Notes: generated from the sequence alone by a model not told the origin. 64,000 bases of DNA from Halomonas sp. QHL1 (GCF_001882345.1 NZ_MINL01000001.1:1-64000), one strand, 5' to 3'. Shown: positions 26,689-37,466, counted from the first letter of the stretch. Program-made: numbers and translations.

Positions 26689-28908
26689 ATGCGCAGTGCT
26701 AAACAGGCAATGTCTAGTCAGACAGTAGCTAGTCCGTCAGTAGCTAGGCAAACAACATCCGACTTGTACGAGTTAGCTGATGATGAAGTGCTGATCTCAC
26801 GCTCGGATCTGCAGGGCAGAATCACCTACGCTAACCAAACCTTTGTGGAGGTGAGTGGCTACACCCTGGAAGAGATCATGGGTGAACCCCATAGCCTGTT
26901 CCGCCATCCCAGTATGCCCAAAGCGGTTTTTCAGAACCTTTGGACAACCATTGAAGCCGGTAAGACCTGGCAGGGGCTGATTAAGAATCGCCGCCAAACT
27001 GGTGAGGCTTATTGGATGCACACCACCGTCGCGCCGCTGCTCGATGGAGAGCGCGTGGTGGGCTATACCTCTATTCGGCGTAAAGCCACGGCTAGGGCGA
27101 TTGCCCGAGCAGAGCGGGTATACGCTGCTATGCAACAGGGCAAAACACGCGGTTTCACGCTCCATTATGGTGCAATACGCCACACTGGCGTGCGCGGATG
27201 GGTAAAGCGTTTTAGTTTCAGTAGTATGCAGGCCAAATTGATGGGCATGGTGCTGGCTTCTGTGGCCCTATTAGTGATCGCGGGGGCCGCGGGGGTGTAT
27301 GGCCTGACCAGTTCCGCTGAACGACTGCGCACCCTCAATCAAACCGGCCTTGAAGGCATCACCGATCTTCAGCAAATTGATCAGCGCGTTAGCCAAGCAA
27401 TTCAGGCGCTAGAGCCAGCCGTGCGCAACCCGCGGCGTGCAGATATTGAGGTGCTGGACACACAGTTAACCACCATGCGCGCCAACATTGAGCAGTCGTG
27501 GCAAGACTATACCGCGCAACGCGAAACGGGGAGTGTGCAGGAGGGACTAACGGCGCATCTCATTACCTTTACCGACAGTGCCGATACTACCCTGACCGCT
27601 ATCCAAGATGGCAACGGGTTTGCCGCTTTTGAAGCCTTTAATGATATTGTCCAACCGACCTCTGAAAGTATTAGTGCCACTATCAACGTATTGGTGGAAC
27701 AGGAACGAGCCGCCGCGCAGACGCTGATGGAAAATGCTGAACAGCAGCAACAGTTGTTGCTTTACGGCCAGTTGGGCGTCCTGCTGCTGGGTATTGTGTT
27801 GATGATCGGGCTGAGCATAGCGGTACTCAAATCGCTGATTAAATCGCTCAACGAGGCGCGCCGCGTAACGTTTCAGATTGCCGCGGGTAACTTGGCCAAT
27901 CGGGTAACCTTAAAACGTAATGACGAGTTGGGCGAGCTGCTGAGTTCACTGGAAACAATGCGCGCTAGCTTGTCAGGGCTGATCACCGAGGTGGGCAATA
28001 AAGTCGAGGTGGTAACCCCTGCGTCTGAACATATCAAACAGCAGAATGAAGAGCTGGCGACGCGCACCGAGCAGCAGGCGTCCTCGCTGCAGCAAACCGC
28101 CTCTAGCATGGATCAAATGACGGCGACCGTGCAGCAAAACACCGAAAATGCCCGCCAAGCCAATCAGCTGGCCATGCGAAATGCCACCACCAGCCGAGAA
28201 ACCGGTGAGCGTATGCAGGCGCTTGTCGAGCGGATGGAGCGCATCGCTGCCAGTGCCGATAAGATGACCGATATCATTAGCGTCATCGACGGCATCGCTT
28301 TTCAAACCAATATTCTGGCGCTGAATGCCTCGGTAGAAGCTGCCCGTGCTGGCGAGCATGGGCGGGGTTTTGCCGTGGTGGCTAACGAAGTGCGCAACTT
28401 GGCTGGGCGCAGTGCCGATGCTGCGGGTGAAATTCGCCGCTTGATCGACGCCTCCTCCCAGGAGATCAGCGGCGGCGCCCAGGCGGTGAGAGAGGCCGAA
28501 GCCGCCATTGAGCAGGTCGTCACACAGGTGATGAAAGTCAGCGACATTATGGAGGAGATCAGCACCGCGTCCGATGAACAGAGCAGCGGTATCGCGCAAA
28601 TTAATACCGCCGTCGCGGAGATGGATCACGTCACCTAGCAGAACGCCTCCAAGGTGCAGTCAATTTCCAGCGCCGCTCAAGACCTAACCCGTGAGGCATT
28701 GAGCCTCGCTAACGTTATCGCCGCCTTCCGTTTAGAGGGCGCTGCCGAGGAGAGCAGCGAGACTGCCCGAGAGCGCTTGCTTAAACAAGCAGGGCTTGGC
28801 TCCACGCCCTCATCAGTGGCAGCTCCTGCATTAGCCCCGCCCCAGAGCTCTTCGGCTCAGCGTACAGGCCAAGCCCAGTCAGACGAAGAGGCGTGGGCAA
28901 CCTTCTGA
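26689..28908 (+). pseudogene. PAS chemotaxis receptor, broken by an in-frame amber codon
   Basis: A paralogue of the preceding receptor with the same order: PAS (about 30-140), membrane helices, HAMP, MA hairpin. The frame stops at TAG (28636-28638) after residue 649 and continues without shift to 28908 for 90 more codons. In the neighbour the same place reads ACC CAG CAG AAC; here it is ACC TAG CAG AAC, a single C-to-T change at 28636. The lost part is the end of the second methylation helix, the linker, and the C-terminal AWATF pentapeptide. The 649-residue product retains the signalling tip and could still bind CheA/CheW, but methylation and CheR tethering would be impaired. Read-through by a suppressor tRNA, or a sequencing error, are alternatives. 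Confidence 0.88.
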
Positions 28909-29129
28909 TGAGCCGGCGCCATGGAGGGCGCTTCACTCGCTATCAGGTCTCTATTTAACCTCTACATCTAGCTTCTATATCTAGCCTCTATATCTAGTCT
29001 CTGCGCAGTGCTCATGCCACAATCAGAAAAACGACTGATATTTTTCAGAATAAACCTAGCCCGCGGCTTCGCGTGCAGTGGGCTAATAAAAAATAGAGCC
29101 TAGCGATTTATTAGAGAGTAGAGGACACC

Positions 29130-30974
29130 ATGCCAGAGTATCGCTCACGTACCACCACCGCTGGCCGCAATATGGCCGGTGCCCGCGCACTGTGGCGCGC
29201 CACTGGTATGCAGGACGGCGACTTTCAAAAGCCGATTATTGCGGTAGCCAACTCCTTTACCCAGTTTGTGCCGGGCCATGTGCATTTAAAAGACATGGGC
29301 CAGCTGGTGGCGCGGGAGATCGAGAAAGCCGGGGGCGTTGCTAAAGAGTTCAATACCATTGCGGTGGACGATGGCATCGCCATGGGCCACGACGGCATGC
29401 TCTACTCGCTGCCCAGCCGCGACTTGATCGCTGACAGCGTCGAATATATGTGTAACGCCCACTGCGCCGACGCGCTGGTATGTATTTCCAACTGTGACAA
29501 AATTACCCCTGGCATGTTGATGGCCGCGTTGCGCCTCAATATTCCGGTTATCTTTGTTTCCGGCGGCCCCATGGAAGCGGGTAAAACCAAGCTGCTTAAC
29601 CACGGGTTGGATCTCGTCGATGCGATGGTCATGGCCGCCGACGACAGCGTAGACGATGAAACGCTTGCCGAAGTAGAGCGCAGTGCCTGCCCCACTTGCG
29701 GCAGCTGTTCGGGTATGTTTACCGCCAACTCAATGAACTGCTTAACCGAAGCGCTGGGCCTGGCCTTGCCCGGTAACGGCACCGTGCTGGCGACGCACTC
29801 GGATCGCCGTCGCCTGTTTGAAACCGCTGGCCATCGCATTGTCGAGCTGGCAAAGCGCTATTACGAAGGCGAAGAAGCTCACCTGCTGCCTCGTGCCATT
29901 GCCTCCAAGGCGGCGTTCAAAAACGCTATGACCCTGGATATCGCCATGGGCGGCTCTACCAACACCATTCTGCACTTCCTCGCAGCGGCCCAGGAAGCCG
30001 AGTTGGACTTCACCATGTCGGATATCGACCGCCTCTCTCGTGAAGTGCCCCAACTCTGCAAAGTGGCGCCGAATACCCAGAAGTACCATATCGAAGACGT
30101 CCACCGTGCCGGTGGCATTATGGCCATCCTGGGTGAGCTGGATCGTGCCGGGGTGCTGGATACCTCCGTGCCCACCGTGTATGGCGATAGCTTAAAAGAA
30201 GCGCTGGATGAGTGGGATATCATGCGTTCCCCCAGTGCGGAAGTGATCGAATTCTTTAAAGCTGGACCGGGCGGTGTGCCTACCCAAGTGGCGTTTTCGC
30301 AAAGTGCCCGCTGGCCGAGTCTGGATGGCGACCGCGCTACTGGCTGTATCCGCGACCTTGAACACGCCTTTTCTCAGCAGGGCGGTTTAGCCGTGCTCTA
30401 CGGCAATATCGCGCTGGATGGCTGTGTGGTCAAAACTGCAGGCGTCGATGACTCGATCCTGGTCTTTGAAGGCCCCGCCCATGTGGTGGAGTCCCAGGAT
30501 CAGGCGGTTGCCGATGTGCTGGCGGATAAGGTCAAAGAGGGCAATGTAGTGGTGATTCGCTACGAAGGCCCGAAAGGCGGCCCCGGCATGCAGGAGATGC
30601 TCTACCCGACCTCCTATCTCAAATCCAAAGGGTTAGGCAAGGCGTGCGCGCTGCTGACCGATGGGCGGTTCTCTGGCGGTACCTCCGGGCTCTCTATAGG
30701 CCATGTTTCCCCTGAAGCAGCGGCGGGTGGCGCGATTGGACTGATCGAGCAGGGCGACCTGATCCGCATCGATATTCCTAACCGGGCAATTAACGTCAAA
30801 CGGACAGATGCCGAGCTGGCGGCCCGCCGAGAAGTGATGGACGCCAAAGGCGCCACTGCCTGGAAACCCGCTGAGCAACGACCCCGCAAGATCACTCCTG
30901 CACTTAAAGCCTATGCGCTGTTGGCGACCTCTGCTGACAAAGGGGCCGTTCGGGATCTAAGCAAGCTCGACTGA
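29130..30974 (+). CDS. ilvD: Dihydroxy-acid dehydratase
   Basis: A 614-residue Fe-S dehydratase of valine/isoleucine/pantothenate synthesis, converting dihydroxyisovalerate to ketoisovalerate. Cluster cysteines are seen in [10 protein letters not shown] and in [19 protein letters not shown]. The [10 protein letters not shown] and [15 protein letters not shown] motifs are intact. Full family length. The 221-bp upstream gap holds a run of three 13-bp near-repeats (28957-28995) and a weak AGCCC/GGGCT hairpin followed by A/T-rich sequence. No leader peptide rich in branched-chain residues was found, so attenuation of the enteric kind is not supported. Confidence 0.96.
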   Translation: MPEYRSRTTTAGRNMAGARALWRATGMQDGDFQKPIIAVANSFTQFVPGHVHLKDMGQLVAREIEKAGGVAKEFNTIAVDDGIAMGHDGMLYSLPSRDLIADSVEYMCNAHCADALVCISNCDKITPGMLMAALRLNIPVIFVSGGPMEAGKTKLLNHGLDLVDAMVMAADDSVDDETLAEVERSACPTCGSCSGMFTANSMNCLTEALGLALPGNGTVLATHSDRRRLFETAGHRIVELAKRYYEGEEAHLLPRAIASKAAFKNAMTLDIAMGGSTNTILHFLAAAQEAELDFTMSDIDRLSREVPQLCKVAPNTQKYHIEDVHRAGGIMAILGELDRAGVLDTSVPTVYGDSLKEALDEWDIMRSPSAEVIEFFKAGPGGVPTQVAFSQSARWPSLDGDRATGCIRDLEHAFSQQGGLAVLYGNIALDGCVVKTAGVDDSILVFEGPAHVVESQDQAVADVLADKVKEGNVVVIRYEGPKGGPGMQEMLYPTSYLKSKGLGKACALLTDGRFSGGTSGLSIGHVSPEAAAGGAIGLIEQGDLIRIDIPNRAINVKRTDAELAARREVMDAKGATAWKPAEQRPRKITPALKAYALLATSADKGAVRDLSKLD

Positions 30975-31030
30975 TATACGCAGCTAAAACATGCAGCTGA
31001 AACATGCAATAAGCCCGAGTAAGGAATCAA

Positions 31031-32089
31031 ATGAAGGCAATTATAAACGTTGGATTAGTCGGCTACGGTTTCGCTAGCCAAACCTTCCACGCACCGCTGA
31101 TCCAGGCTACGGAAGGCCTGGACTTGGTCGCGGTCTCATCAAGTGATGCCGCTAAGGTGCAGGCGTCACTGCCCGATGTCGAGGTAGAGGCTCAGGCATT
31201 AGCACTTTGCCAGCGCAGCGATATTGACCTGATCGTTATTCCCACGCCTAACGATACCCACTTTCCTCTCGCCAAAGCCGCTCTCTCCGCGGGCAAGCAC
31301 GTAGTGATTGATAAACCCTTCACGGTCACCCTGTCAGAAGCAAAGCTGCTTAAAAAGTTGGCGGATAATAAAGAGTGTTTGCTGTCGGTGTTTCATAACC
31401 GTCGCTGGGACAGCGATTTCCTGACCGTTAAGGCATTGCTAGAAGCAGGTACGTTAGGGCGTGTAGTCAACTTTGAGTCGCACTTTGACCGTTTTCGCCC
31501 GGAAGTGCGCGACCGCTGGCGGGAAAAAGCCACCCTGGGTGGCGGCATCTGGTACGACCTGGGGCCGCATTTATTGGACCAAGCCTGTGAGCTGTTTGGC
31601 ATGCCCTACGCTATCCTGCTGGAATTGGGAACGCGCCGAGATGGCGCCCAAGCCGATGATGACTTCCTGGCTTTGCTCGACTACGAAAGCTTTCGTGTTA
31701 CCTTGGCGGCAGGCACGCTGGTGGCCGAGCCAACGCCGCGCTTTCGGATTAATGGCACCCAAGGCAGCTTTATAAAATACGGCTTAGACCCTCAAGAGGA
31801 TCGCTTAAAAGCAGGTGAAGTGCCGACATCCCAGTGGGGCGAAGATAGCCAACATGGCACCCTGACGCTGCGTGAAGGGGAGGGTGAAAACGCGCCGCTA
31901 ACGCGTCGTGAACTTCCGACCCTGTCGGGCGACTACCTTGCCTATTACCAAGGCATTGCCGCCGCTATCCGTGATAAGAAGCCACTTCCGGTGAGCGTAG
32001 AAGATGCTCTACGCTCAATGGCTTTACTCGAAGCAGGGCTGGATAGCCACCGCCAGCGCCGCTGGATCGCATTGAAAAATCATCTTTAG
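31031..32089 (+). CDS. Gfo/Idh/MocA family oxidoreductase (YdgJ-like)
   Basis: A 352-residue NAD(P)-dependent oxidoreductase. The N-terminal Rossmann fold begins GLVGYGFASQTFHAPLI. The EKP-type motif is VIDKPFTV. The substrate domain includes GGGIWYDLGPHLLDQA, with the likely catalytic histidine. Family members act on sugars, inositols or related polyols; YdgJ-like members are poorly characterised. It lies 56 bp after ilvD but has no evident link to branched-chain synthesis. It is convergent with nudE; an inverted repeat between them may terminate both. Confidence 0.85.
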   Translation: MKAIINVGLVGYGFASQTFHAPLIQATEGLDLVAVSSSDAAKVQASLPDVEVEAQALALCQRSDIDLIVIPTPNDTHFPLAKAALSAGKHVVIDKPFTVTLSEAKLLKKLADNKECLLSVFHNRRWDSDFLTVKALLEAGTLGRVVNFESHFDRFRPEVRDRWREKATLGGGIWYDLGPHLLDQACELFGMPYAILLELGTRRDGAQADDDFLALLDYESFRVTLAAGTLVAEPTPRFRINGTQGSFIKYGLDPQEDRLKAGEVPTSQWGEDSQHGTLTLREGEGENAPLTRRELPTLSGDYLAYYQGIAAAIRDKKPLPVSVEDALRSMALLEAGLDSHRQRRWIALKNHL

Positions 32090-32107
32090 AATTAGTCAAT
32101 GGTATTG

Positions 32108-32152
32108 GTAGCTTCGCTTACGATGGCATCGACCCACCTTGAGCGAAGCTAC
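32108..32152. terminator. Inverted repeat between convergent genes
   Basis: Perfect 11-bp arms GTAGCTTCGCT (32108-32118) and AGCGAAGCTAC (32142-32152) enclose a 23-base loop between the oxidoreductase and nudE stop codons. There is no strong T run, so it is a possible bidirectional terminator or a repeat remnant. Confidence 0.45.
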
Positions 32153-32168
32153 TTCCCACGAAGATACT

Positions 32169-32810
32169 TCAAAGCAAATTCGTAGCACTATTGCGCTTCT
32201 CTTCCCGCAACCTGTCTCGGGCGATATAGAGCGCGGCGATGGCGCGGGCTTCGTGGAAATCCTCGCGCAGCAGTAGGGCGGGTAGCTCCTCAATGGCGTG
32301 GGTTTCCACAATCAACGGCTCGGGCTCATCCCCCGGCAGGCGCTTGGGGTAAAGGTCGGTGGCAAGGAGTACCTGCATACGGTGGCGCATATAGTTAGGT
32401 GCCAACGAAAGCTCGACCAGCGGTTCAATACGGTGCGCGCCAACGCCACACTCCTCCATCAACTCGCGATTGGCCGCGGTAATGATATCTTCACCGGGGT
32501 CGACCAGTCCCTTTGGCAGGGTGAGCACATAATCTTCAAACCCTGCCGCGTATTCGCGGATCAGCAGCACGTGCTCTGGGTCGGGCATTGCAACCATCAT
32601 CACCGCACCGCGATCAGCGCCGGTTAAACGCTCAAATTGGCGCTCTTCGCCATTAGAAAAGCGCAAATCAAGTGACTCTATCTGAAACAAACGGCTTTGG
32701 GCCACGCTCTTGCGCGCCAAAATTTGCGGCTTTTGCTGGTACCCCGAGCGCTTAACGCTGGCATCGTCTAGGTGGTTAAAAGTGGGGCGCGTTGGGGGGA
32801 GCGTAGACAT
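32169..32810 (-). CDS. nudE: ADP compounds hydrolase NudE
   Basis: A 213-residue Nudix hydrolase. The Nudix box is complete: GLVDPGEDIITAANRELMEECG. The N-terminal KPQILARKSVAQSRLFQIESLDLRFSNGEER segment and the YMRHRMQVLLATDLYPKRLPGDEPEPL stretch are NudE-like. It would hydrolyse ADP-ribose, Ap3A and NADH. It is transcribed divergently from yrfG, as in many gammaproteobacteria, where nudE, yrfG, hslR and hslO cluster; this supports the names of all four. Confidence 0.93.
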   Translation of the reverse strand: MSTLPPTRPTFNHLDDASVKRSGYQQKPQILARKSVAQSRLFQIESLDLRFSNGEERQFERLTGADRGAVMMVAMPDPEHVLLIREYAAGFEDYVLTLPKGLVDPGEDIITAANRELMEECGVGAHRIEPLVELSLAPNYMRHRMQVLLATDLYPKRLPGDEPEPLIVETHAIEELPALLLREDFHEARAIAALYIARDRLREEKRNSATNLL

Positions 32811-32887
32811 AAAAGTGTGCCTCCATGGCTGGTAAAAGGCGGTTAAGCTACAATAGCACGCTTACTCCTAACGTGACTGGAGCGGCA

Positions 32888-33580
32888 ATGATTGATTGGC
32901 GCGAGATAGACACCGTTCTCCTAGATATGGACGGCACGCTGCTGGATTTACACTTCGACAGCCACTTTTGGCTCGACCATCTGCCGCGGCGCTACCGTGA
33001 ACTGCACCATCTGGATGAAGCCTCCCAGGAAGCGTTGCGCGCGCGAATTATCGGTGAACAGGGCACTTTAAACTGGTACAGCCTGGCGTACTGGAGCCGT
33101 GAGCTGGGCGTAGATATTGTCGCTCTGAAGCGCGAAGTCCAGCACTTGATAGGTCTGCGTAGCGACGCCCTGGATTTCCTTAAATGGCTAAAACAGGCTC
33201 ACCCACGGGTAGTGCTGGCCACTAATGCCGATCGTGCGAGTCTTGCCCTGAAGCTGCCGCTCACCGGTTTGGAAAGCTATCTAGATGCGATCATCTCTTC
33301 TGAGGACGTGGGAGCCGCCAAAGAGGAGCAGGCGTTTTGGTTTGCGCTACAAGATATCGAAGCCTTTGACCCTGCGCGCACGCTGTTTATCGATGACAAC
33401 GCCCGCGTGCTCGAGAGCGCTCGTGAGTTTGGCATTAAGCATTTGCTGGGCATTAAACAGCCCGACAGCCAGCGGCCTGAAAAAGAGCTACAAGAATTTA
33501 TTGCCCTCGATCGCTTTGCTCACCTGTTACCCGAACAGTTTCCTGAACAGGTGTCAGAAACCCAAGGAGTGCCTAAATGA
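32888..33580 (+). CDS. yrfG: GMP/IMP nucleotidase YrfG, HAD family
   Basis: A 230-residue HAD-superfamily phosphatase: motif I VLLDMDGTLLD with the nucleophile Asp, motif II in VVLATNAD, and motif IV FIDDNARVLESA. The YrfG family dephosphorylates purine mononucleotides. The start at 32888 (MIDWREID) follows TGGAGCGGCA; an open frame to 32825 extends into the divergent promoter region and is rejected. It overlaps hslR by ATGA. Confidence 0.92.
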   Translation: MIDWREIDTVLLDMDGTLLDLHFDSHFWLDHLPRRYRELHHLDEASQEALRARIIGEQGTLNWYSLAYWSRELGVDIVALKREVQHLIGLRSDALDFLKWLKQAHPRVVLATNADRASLALKLPLTGLESYLDAIISSEDVGAAKEEQAFWFALQDIEAFDPARTLFIDDNARVLESAREFGIKHLLGIKQPDSQRPEKELQEFIALDRFAHLLPEQFPEQVSETQGVPK

Positions 33581-33966
33581 GCGAGAGCGTACGCTTAGAT
33601 AAATGGCTGTGGGCCGCGCGTTTTTTTAAGACCCGCGCACTGGCCAAAAAAGCCATCGAGGGCGGGAAAGTGAATTACGACGGCGGTCGCGCTAAAACCA
33701 GCAAGCAGGTGGAAATCGGTGCGCTTATTCGTGTGCCCCAGGGCTGGGAGATCTTAGAGGTAGAGGTCTTATCGCTTTCCGATCAACGCCGCGGCGCACC
33801 AGAAGCGCGCACGCTCTATGCGGAAACCGAAGAGAGCGTGCAACGTCGTGCTAAAGAGGCCGAAGCAAGGCGCCTCACTAACGAGGCGATGCAGCATCCG
33901 CTCAAACGCCCCGACAAAAAACAGCGCCGCGATATCCAGCGCTTCCAGCGCCACCAAGGCGAGTAA
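33577..33966 (+). CDS. hslR: Heat shock protein 15, ribosome-associated
   Basis: A 129-residue S4-domain RNA-binding protein (VRLDKWLWAARFFKTRALAKKAIEGGKV) with a basic C-terminal tail (PDKKQRRDIQRFQRH). Hsp15 binds stalled 50S subunits carrying nascent chains with tRNA after heat shock. Coupled to yrfG by a 4-base overlap and followed by hslO, the usual heat-shock grouping. Confidence 0.94.
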   Translation: MSESVRLDKWLWAARFFKTRALAKKAIEGGKVNYDGGRAKTSKQVEIGALIRVPQGWEILEVEVLSLSDQRRGAPEARTLYAETEESVQRRAKEAEARRLTNEAMQHPLKRPDKKQRRDIQRFQRHQGE

Positions 33967-34047
33967 CTCCTCGCCGTTAAACTAGCCTCCATTACACTCT
34001 CATCGTGCTTAAATAATCGCTGCACTTAAATATTAGGTTGCCAAATT

Positions 34048-34923
34048 ATGTCCGATCAAATTCAACGCTTTATGTTCGATCACACCAATGTCCGCGGCGA
34101 GATCGTCACCCTGGCGGCCGCCTACCACGAAGTGTTGGATCGCCACGCCTACCCACCGGCGGTGAATGAGCTGCTGGGAGAGCTGTTAGCCGCCGTGGCA
34201 CTGCTTACCGATACCGTGAAATTGGATGGCACCTTGAGTATCGAAGTGCGTGGACGCGGCGTTCTTTCTCTATTAATGGCCGAATCCAACCCCGGTGGCG
34301 AATTGCGTGCGATTGCCCGCATAGCAGAAGACGCTGCACTGCCCAGCGAGCATGCCAGCTTCCGAGAGCTGGTGGGCGAAGGTCAGATCGTTATTACCCT
34401 CGATCCCCGCGAAGGGAATCGTTATCAAGGCATTGTGGCGCTGGATCAAGAGTCCCTGGGAGGCTGCCTGGAAGCCTATTTCAGCCAGTCCGAGCAGTTG
34501 CCAACCCGCCTCTGGCTAGCGGCAGATGAGAAGCGCGCGGGCGGGTTACTACTGCAGCGGCTGCCGGAAGAGTCACAAAACCAGGATGTGGATGCCTGGG
34601 ATCGCAGCGTACAGCTAGCCGATACGATTAAAACTGAAGAGCTGCTCGGTCTTGAGCAGCGCGAAGTACTGCATCGTCTCTACCACGAAGAGACCGTGCG
34701 CGTTTTTGACCCCAAAGCCCTGCGCTTTGGCTGTACCTGCTCACGCGACCGCATGAGCTATGCGTTGCACTCTCTGGGCAAGGAGGAACTGCGGGATATT
34801 CTCCACGAACAGGGCGCGATCGATACCCAATGCCACTTCTGCCACACGAAATATCACTACACAGCGGCGGATATTGAAACTTTGTTAGACAACCCCGAAG
34901 CGCCATCGCCCACGATTCACTAA
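34048..34923 (+). CDS. hslO: Redox-regulated chaperone Hsp33
   Basis: A 291-residue cytoplasmic holdase activated by oxidation. The four zinc cysteines of the C-terminal switch are present as GCTCSRDR (about residues 230-232) and CHFCH (about 264-267). The N-terminal core carries [14 protein letters not shown]. Length and motifs are normal. A terminator lies 167 bp downstream. Confidence 0.95.
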   Translation: MSDQIQRFMFDHTNVRGEIVTLAAAYHEVLDRHAYPPAVNELLGELLAAVALLTDTVKLDGTLSIEVRGRGVLSLLMAESNPGGELRAIARIAEDAALPSEHASFRELVGEGQIVITLDPREGNRYQGIVALDQESLGGCLEAYFSQSEQLPTRLWLAADEKRAGGLLLQRLPEESQNQDVDAWDRSVQLADTIKTEELLGLEQREVLHRLYHEETVRVFDPKALRFGCTCSRDRMSYALHSLGKEELRDILHEQGAIDTQCHFCHTKYHYTAADIETLLDNPEAPSPTIH

Positions 34924-35089
34924 GTATGTAGTCGAAAGCATGAGCAAGGGCGTTTTCCAGTAGTGCTAGGAGCGCCAGTGGATTCAATGAACTTGGCGTT
35001 TCTTGCAAACGGCTGTTTGAATATTTACTGCGCCGCAACACAAAATGTAGTGCCTTTGTAGTAGTTTAACTACAAGATATTTGATCTTC

Positions 35090-35117
35090 GCCCCCGTTTC
35101 CTGGGGGCTTTCTTTTT
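35090..35117 (+). terminator. Rho-independent terminator downstream of hslO
   Basis: GCCCCC / GGGGGC arms with a 7-base loop, followed by TTTCTTTTT. A short perfect dyad GTAGTTTAACTAC lies just before it at 35060-35072. The rest of the 34924-35224 gap shows nothing coding and should hold the pckA promoter. Confidence 0.88.
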
Positions 35118-35224
35118 GCCATAATGCGCCCAACTTCAGCGCGCCCAGCCCGTCTTGCAGTGGTTGGGCTGAATTTTAAGGCGTCGGTGACGCCCGGTAA
35201 CTCGAGAGAAGCCCAGGAATCGAC

Positions 35225-36781
35225 ATGACCACGACTCAAGCCGCTCCCCAATCCCACGTTAATCTCAGTAGCGCCGAACTGATCGAGCGCGCCGTGGCAC
35301 GTGGCGAAGGCCGCCTCTCAGCCAACGGTGCCTTGGTAGTAAATACCGGCCTGCGTACCGGCCGCTCACCGAAAGACCGTTATATCGTCGACGAGCCCTC
35401 CACAAGCAGCCAAATTGATTGGGGTAACGTTAACCAACCCTTCGATGCCGACAAGTTCAACGCCTTGTGGAACCGGGTCAATGACCACCTGGTCAGCCAA
35501 GAGCATTTCGTTTCTGAGCTGCACGTTGGCAGTGATTCCGCTCACTACCTGCCGGTGCGTGTCACCACCGAAACCGCTTGGCAAAACCTATTTGGCCGTA
35601 CCATGTTTGTGCGCCCGCTGGCCTACAACCAAGCGATAAAAGATGAGTGGCGGATTGTTAACGCCGCAGGCTTTGAGTGCGACCCCTCTCGCGATGGCAC
35701 CAACTCTGATGGCTGCGTAATCATCAACTTCGCCGAGAAAAAAGTACTTATCGCGGGTATGCGCTACGCCGGTGAAATGAAAAAAGCCATGTTCTCGGTG
35801 CAGAACTTCCTGCTGCCAGCCGCTGACGTATTACCGATGCACTGCTCTGCGAACGTGGGCGAAGATGGCGAAACCTGTCTCTTCTTCGGTCTCTCCGGTA
35901 CCGGTAAAACAACGCTCTCGGCTGACCCGGCGCGCTTCTTGATCGGTGACGACGAGCACGCTTGGGGCGACGGCATTGTCTTTAATATGGAAGGCGGCTG
36001 CTACGCCAAATGTATCGATCTTTCTGAAAAGAACGAGCCGGTCATCTGGAACGCCATCAAGTTTGGCACCGTGCTGGAAAATGTGGTGCTGGACGACCGC
36101 CGTGAGCCTGACTACGCCGATGATAGCCTGACCCAAAACTCCCGCGCCGCTTACCCGTTAGAGCACGTTGAGAAGCGCGTAGCGGAAAACCTGGCTGGCG
36201 AGCCAAATGCTATCGTGTTCCTGACCTGCGATATGTCTGGCGTGCTGCCCCCGGTGTCGATTCTTTCCAAAGAAGCCGCGGCGTATCACTTCTTGTCCGG
36301 TTACACCGCCAAAGTGGGTTCCACTGAAATGGGCTCCTCGGAAGGCTTGGCCGCCACATTCTCTACCTGCTTTGGCGCACCGTTCTTCCCGCGTCCAGCC
36401 CGTGAATACGCTGACCTACTGATCAAACGTGTCGATAAGCAGGATGCTCAGGTTTACTTGGTCAATACCGGGTGGACCGGCGGCGCTTACGGCGAAGGCG
36501 GCGCACGCTTCTCCATTCCGACCACACGTGCCATCATTAGCGCGATTCAGTCCGGCGTGCTGCGCGACATCGATACCAAGCACATCGATGGTCTCAATCT
36601 ACAAGTACCGCTTGCCGTGCCGGGCGTCGACTCCAGCCTGCTCGACCCGCGTGAAACCTGGCAAGACCGTGAGGCCTATGATCGTCACCTCAAAGATTTG
36701 GCGACCAAATTCGTTGATAACTTCAAGAAGTTTGAAGGCGTCAATGAAGCGATCATCAAGGCAGGCCCTCAGCTGGGCTAA
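35225..36781 (+). CDS. pckA: Phosphoenolpyruvate carboxykinase (ATP)
   Basis: A 518-residue gluconeogenic enzyme converting oxaloacetate plus ATP to PEP, CO2 and ADP. Motifs: the P-loop [11 protein letters not shown] near residue 226, the metal-binding [20 protein letters not shown] near the N terminus, and the adenine-binding [16 protein letters not shown]. It is close to the typical 510-540 residue size. It would allow growth on organic acids and aromatic breakdown products such as those from the operon at 45724-58521. A terminator lies at 36899-36930. Confidence 0.96.
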   Translation: MTTTQAAPQSHVNLSSAELIERAVARGEGRLSANGALVVNTGLRTGRSPKDRYIVDEPSTSSQIDWGNVNQPFDADKFNALWNRVNDHLVSQEHFVSELHVGSDSAHYLPVRVTTETAWQNLFGRTMFVRPLAYNQAIKDEWRIVNAAGFECDPSRDGTNSDGCVIINFAEKKVLIAGMRYAGEMKKAMFSVQNFLLPAADVLPMHCSANVGEDGETCLFFGLSGTGKTTLSADPARFLIGDDEHAWGDGIVFNMEGGCYAKCIDLSEKNEPVIWNAIKFGTVLENVVLDDRREPDYADDSLTQNSRAAYPLEHVEKRVAENLAGEPNAIVFLTCDMSGVLPPVSILSKEAAAYHFLSGYTAKVGSTEMGSSEGLAATFSTCFGAPFFPRPAREYADLLIKRVDKQDAQVYLVNTGWTGGAYGEGGARFSIPTTRAIISAIQSGVLRDIDTKHIDGLNLQVPLAVPGVDSSLLDPRETWQDREAYDRHLKDLATKFVDNFKKFEGVNEAIIKAGPQLG

Positions 36782-36898
36782 ACATTAGCGTATCTAAAAA
36801 GATGCTCGCCGGTGTAAGTAATCGGACGCAGGGACGACAAAGACGTTAGAAACGATCTAAGTTAGCAATGATCGACGTTAGCAAAGATCGAGGTCAGA

Positions 36899-36930
36899 AT
36901 GGGACAGTGCTCAGGCACTGTCCCATTTTT
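36899..36930 (+). terminator. Rho-independent terminator after pckA
   Basis: A perfect 12-bp stem (ATGGGACAGTGC / GCACTGTCCCAT) with a TCAG loop and a T run. Confidence 0.95.
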
Positions 36931-36968
36931 TATTGGTTTTCCTTGCCGATTACGACGGGAGCGACACC

Positions 36969-37466
36969 ATGAAAAGACGTCAATTTTTAGGCCTGGCAGG
37001 ACTCACCAGCGTAGTGGGGGCGATACCCGGTCTTTCGTTTGGCTTTCCACGCTTAGACCTTGAGGCTGCCCCTGGGTTGGAAACGCTGGAACTTAGTGAA
37101 GCCGAGTGGCGTGAACGGCTTACCGACGAAGCCTTTGATGTGCTTCGTAAGCACGGGACTGAACCTGCCTTTTCAAGCCCCTTGGATAAGGAGTGGGGGG
37201 AGGGCGAGTATCGTTGCGCTGGCTGTGATCTATTACTTTTCACCAGTGAAATGAAATATGATTCTGGCACCGGCTGGCCAAGCTTTTTCGAGCATGTAGA
37301 AGGGCATATGCTGACCGAGCTGGATTTCAAACTGGTTTGGCCTCGCACCGAATACCACTGTGCCCGCTGCGGTGGTCATCAAGGCCACGTATTTGAAGAT
37401 GGCCCCGATCCCACTGGCCTGCGCTGGTGTAATAATGGCGTTGCCCTGCGCTTCGTGCCTGCCTGA
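36969..37466 (+). CDS. msrB: Peptide-methionine (R)-S-oxide reductase MsrB, Tat-exported
   Basis: A 165-residue MsrB with an N-terminal twin-arginine signal (MKRRQFLGLAGL, then a hydrophobic run to about residue 20), so it is probably a periplasmic enzyme reducing methionine-R-sulfoxide in exported proteins. Zinc cysteines are CAGC and CARC; the catalytic cysteine is in RWCNNGVAL and the SGTGWPSF substrate loop is intact. The start at 36969 follows GGGAG and creates the signal peptide; an open frame from 36933 only adds residues before it. No MsrA is adjacent. The reductant may come from the periplasmic thioredoxin-like proteins at 11010-12685, which is speculation. Confidence 0.9.
   Translation: MKRRQFLGLAGLTSVVGAIPGLSFGFPRLDLEAAPGLETLELSEAEWRERLTDEAFDVLRKHGTEPAFSSPLDKEWGEGEYRCAGCDLLLFTSEMKYDSGTGWPSFFEHVEGHMLTELDFKLVWPRTEYHCARCGGHQGHVFEDGPDPTGLRWCNNGVALRFVPA

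Noticed and set aside
28909..29129. Attenuator leader peptide for ilvD
   Set aside because: No short frame rich in Ile, Val or Leu codons with a following terminator was found; the AGCCC/GGGCT hairpin is weak.
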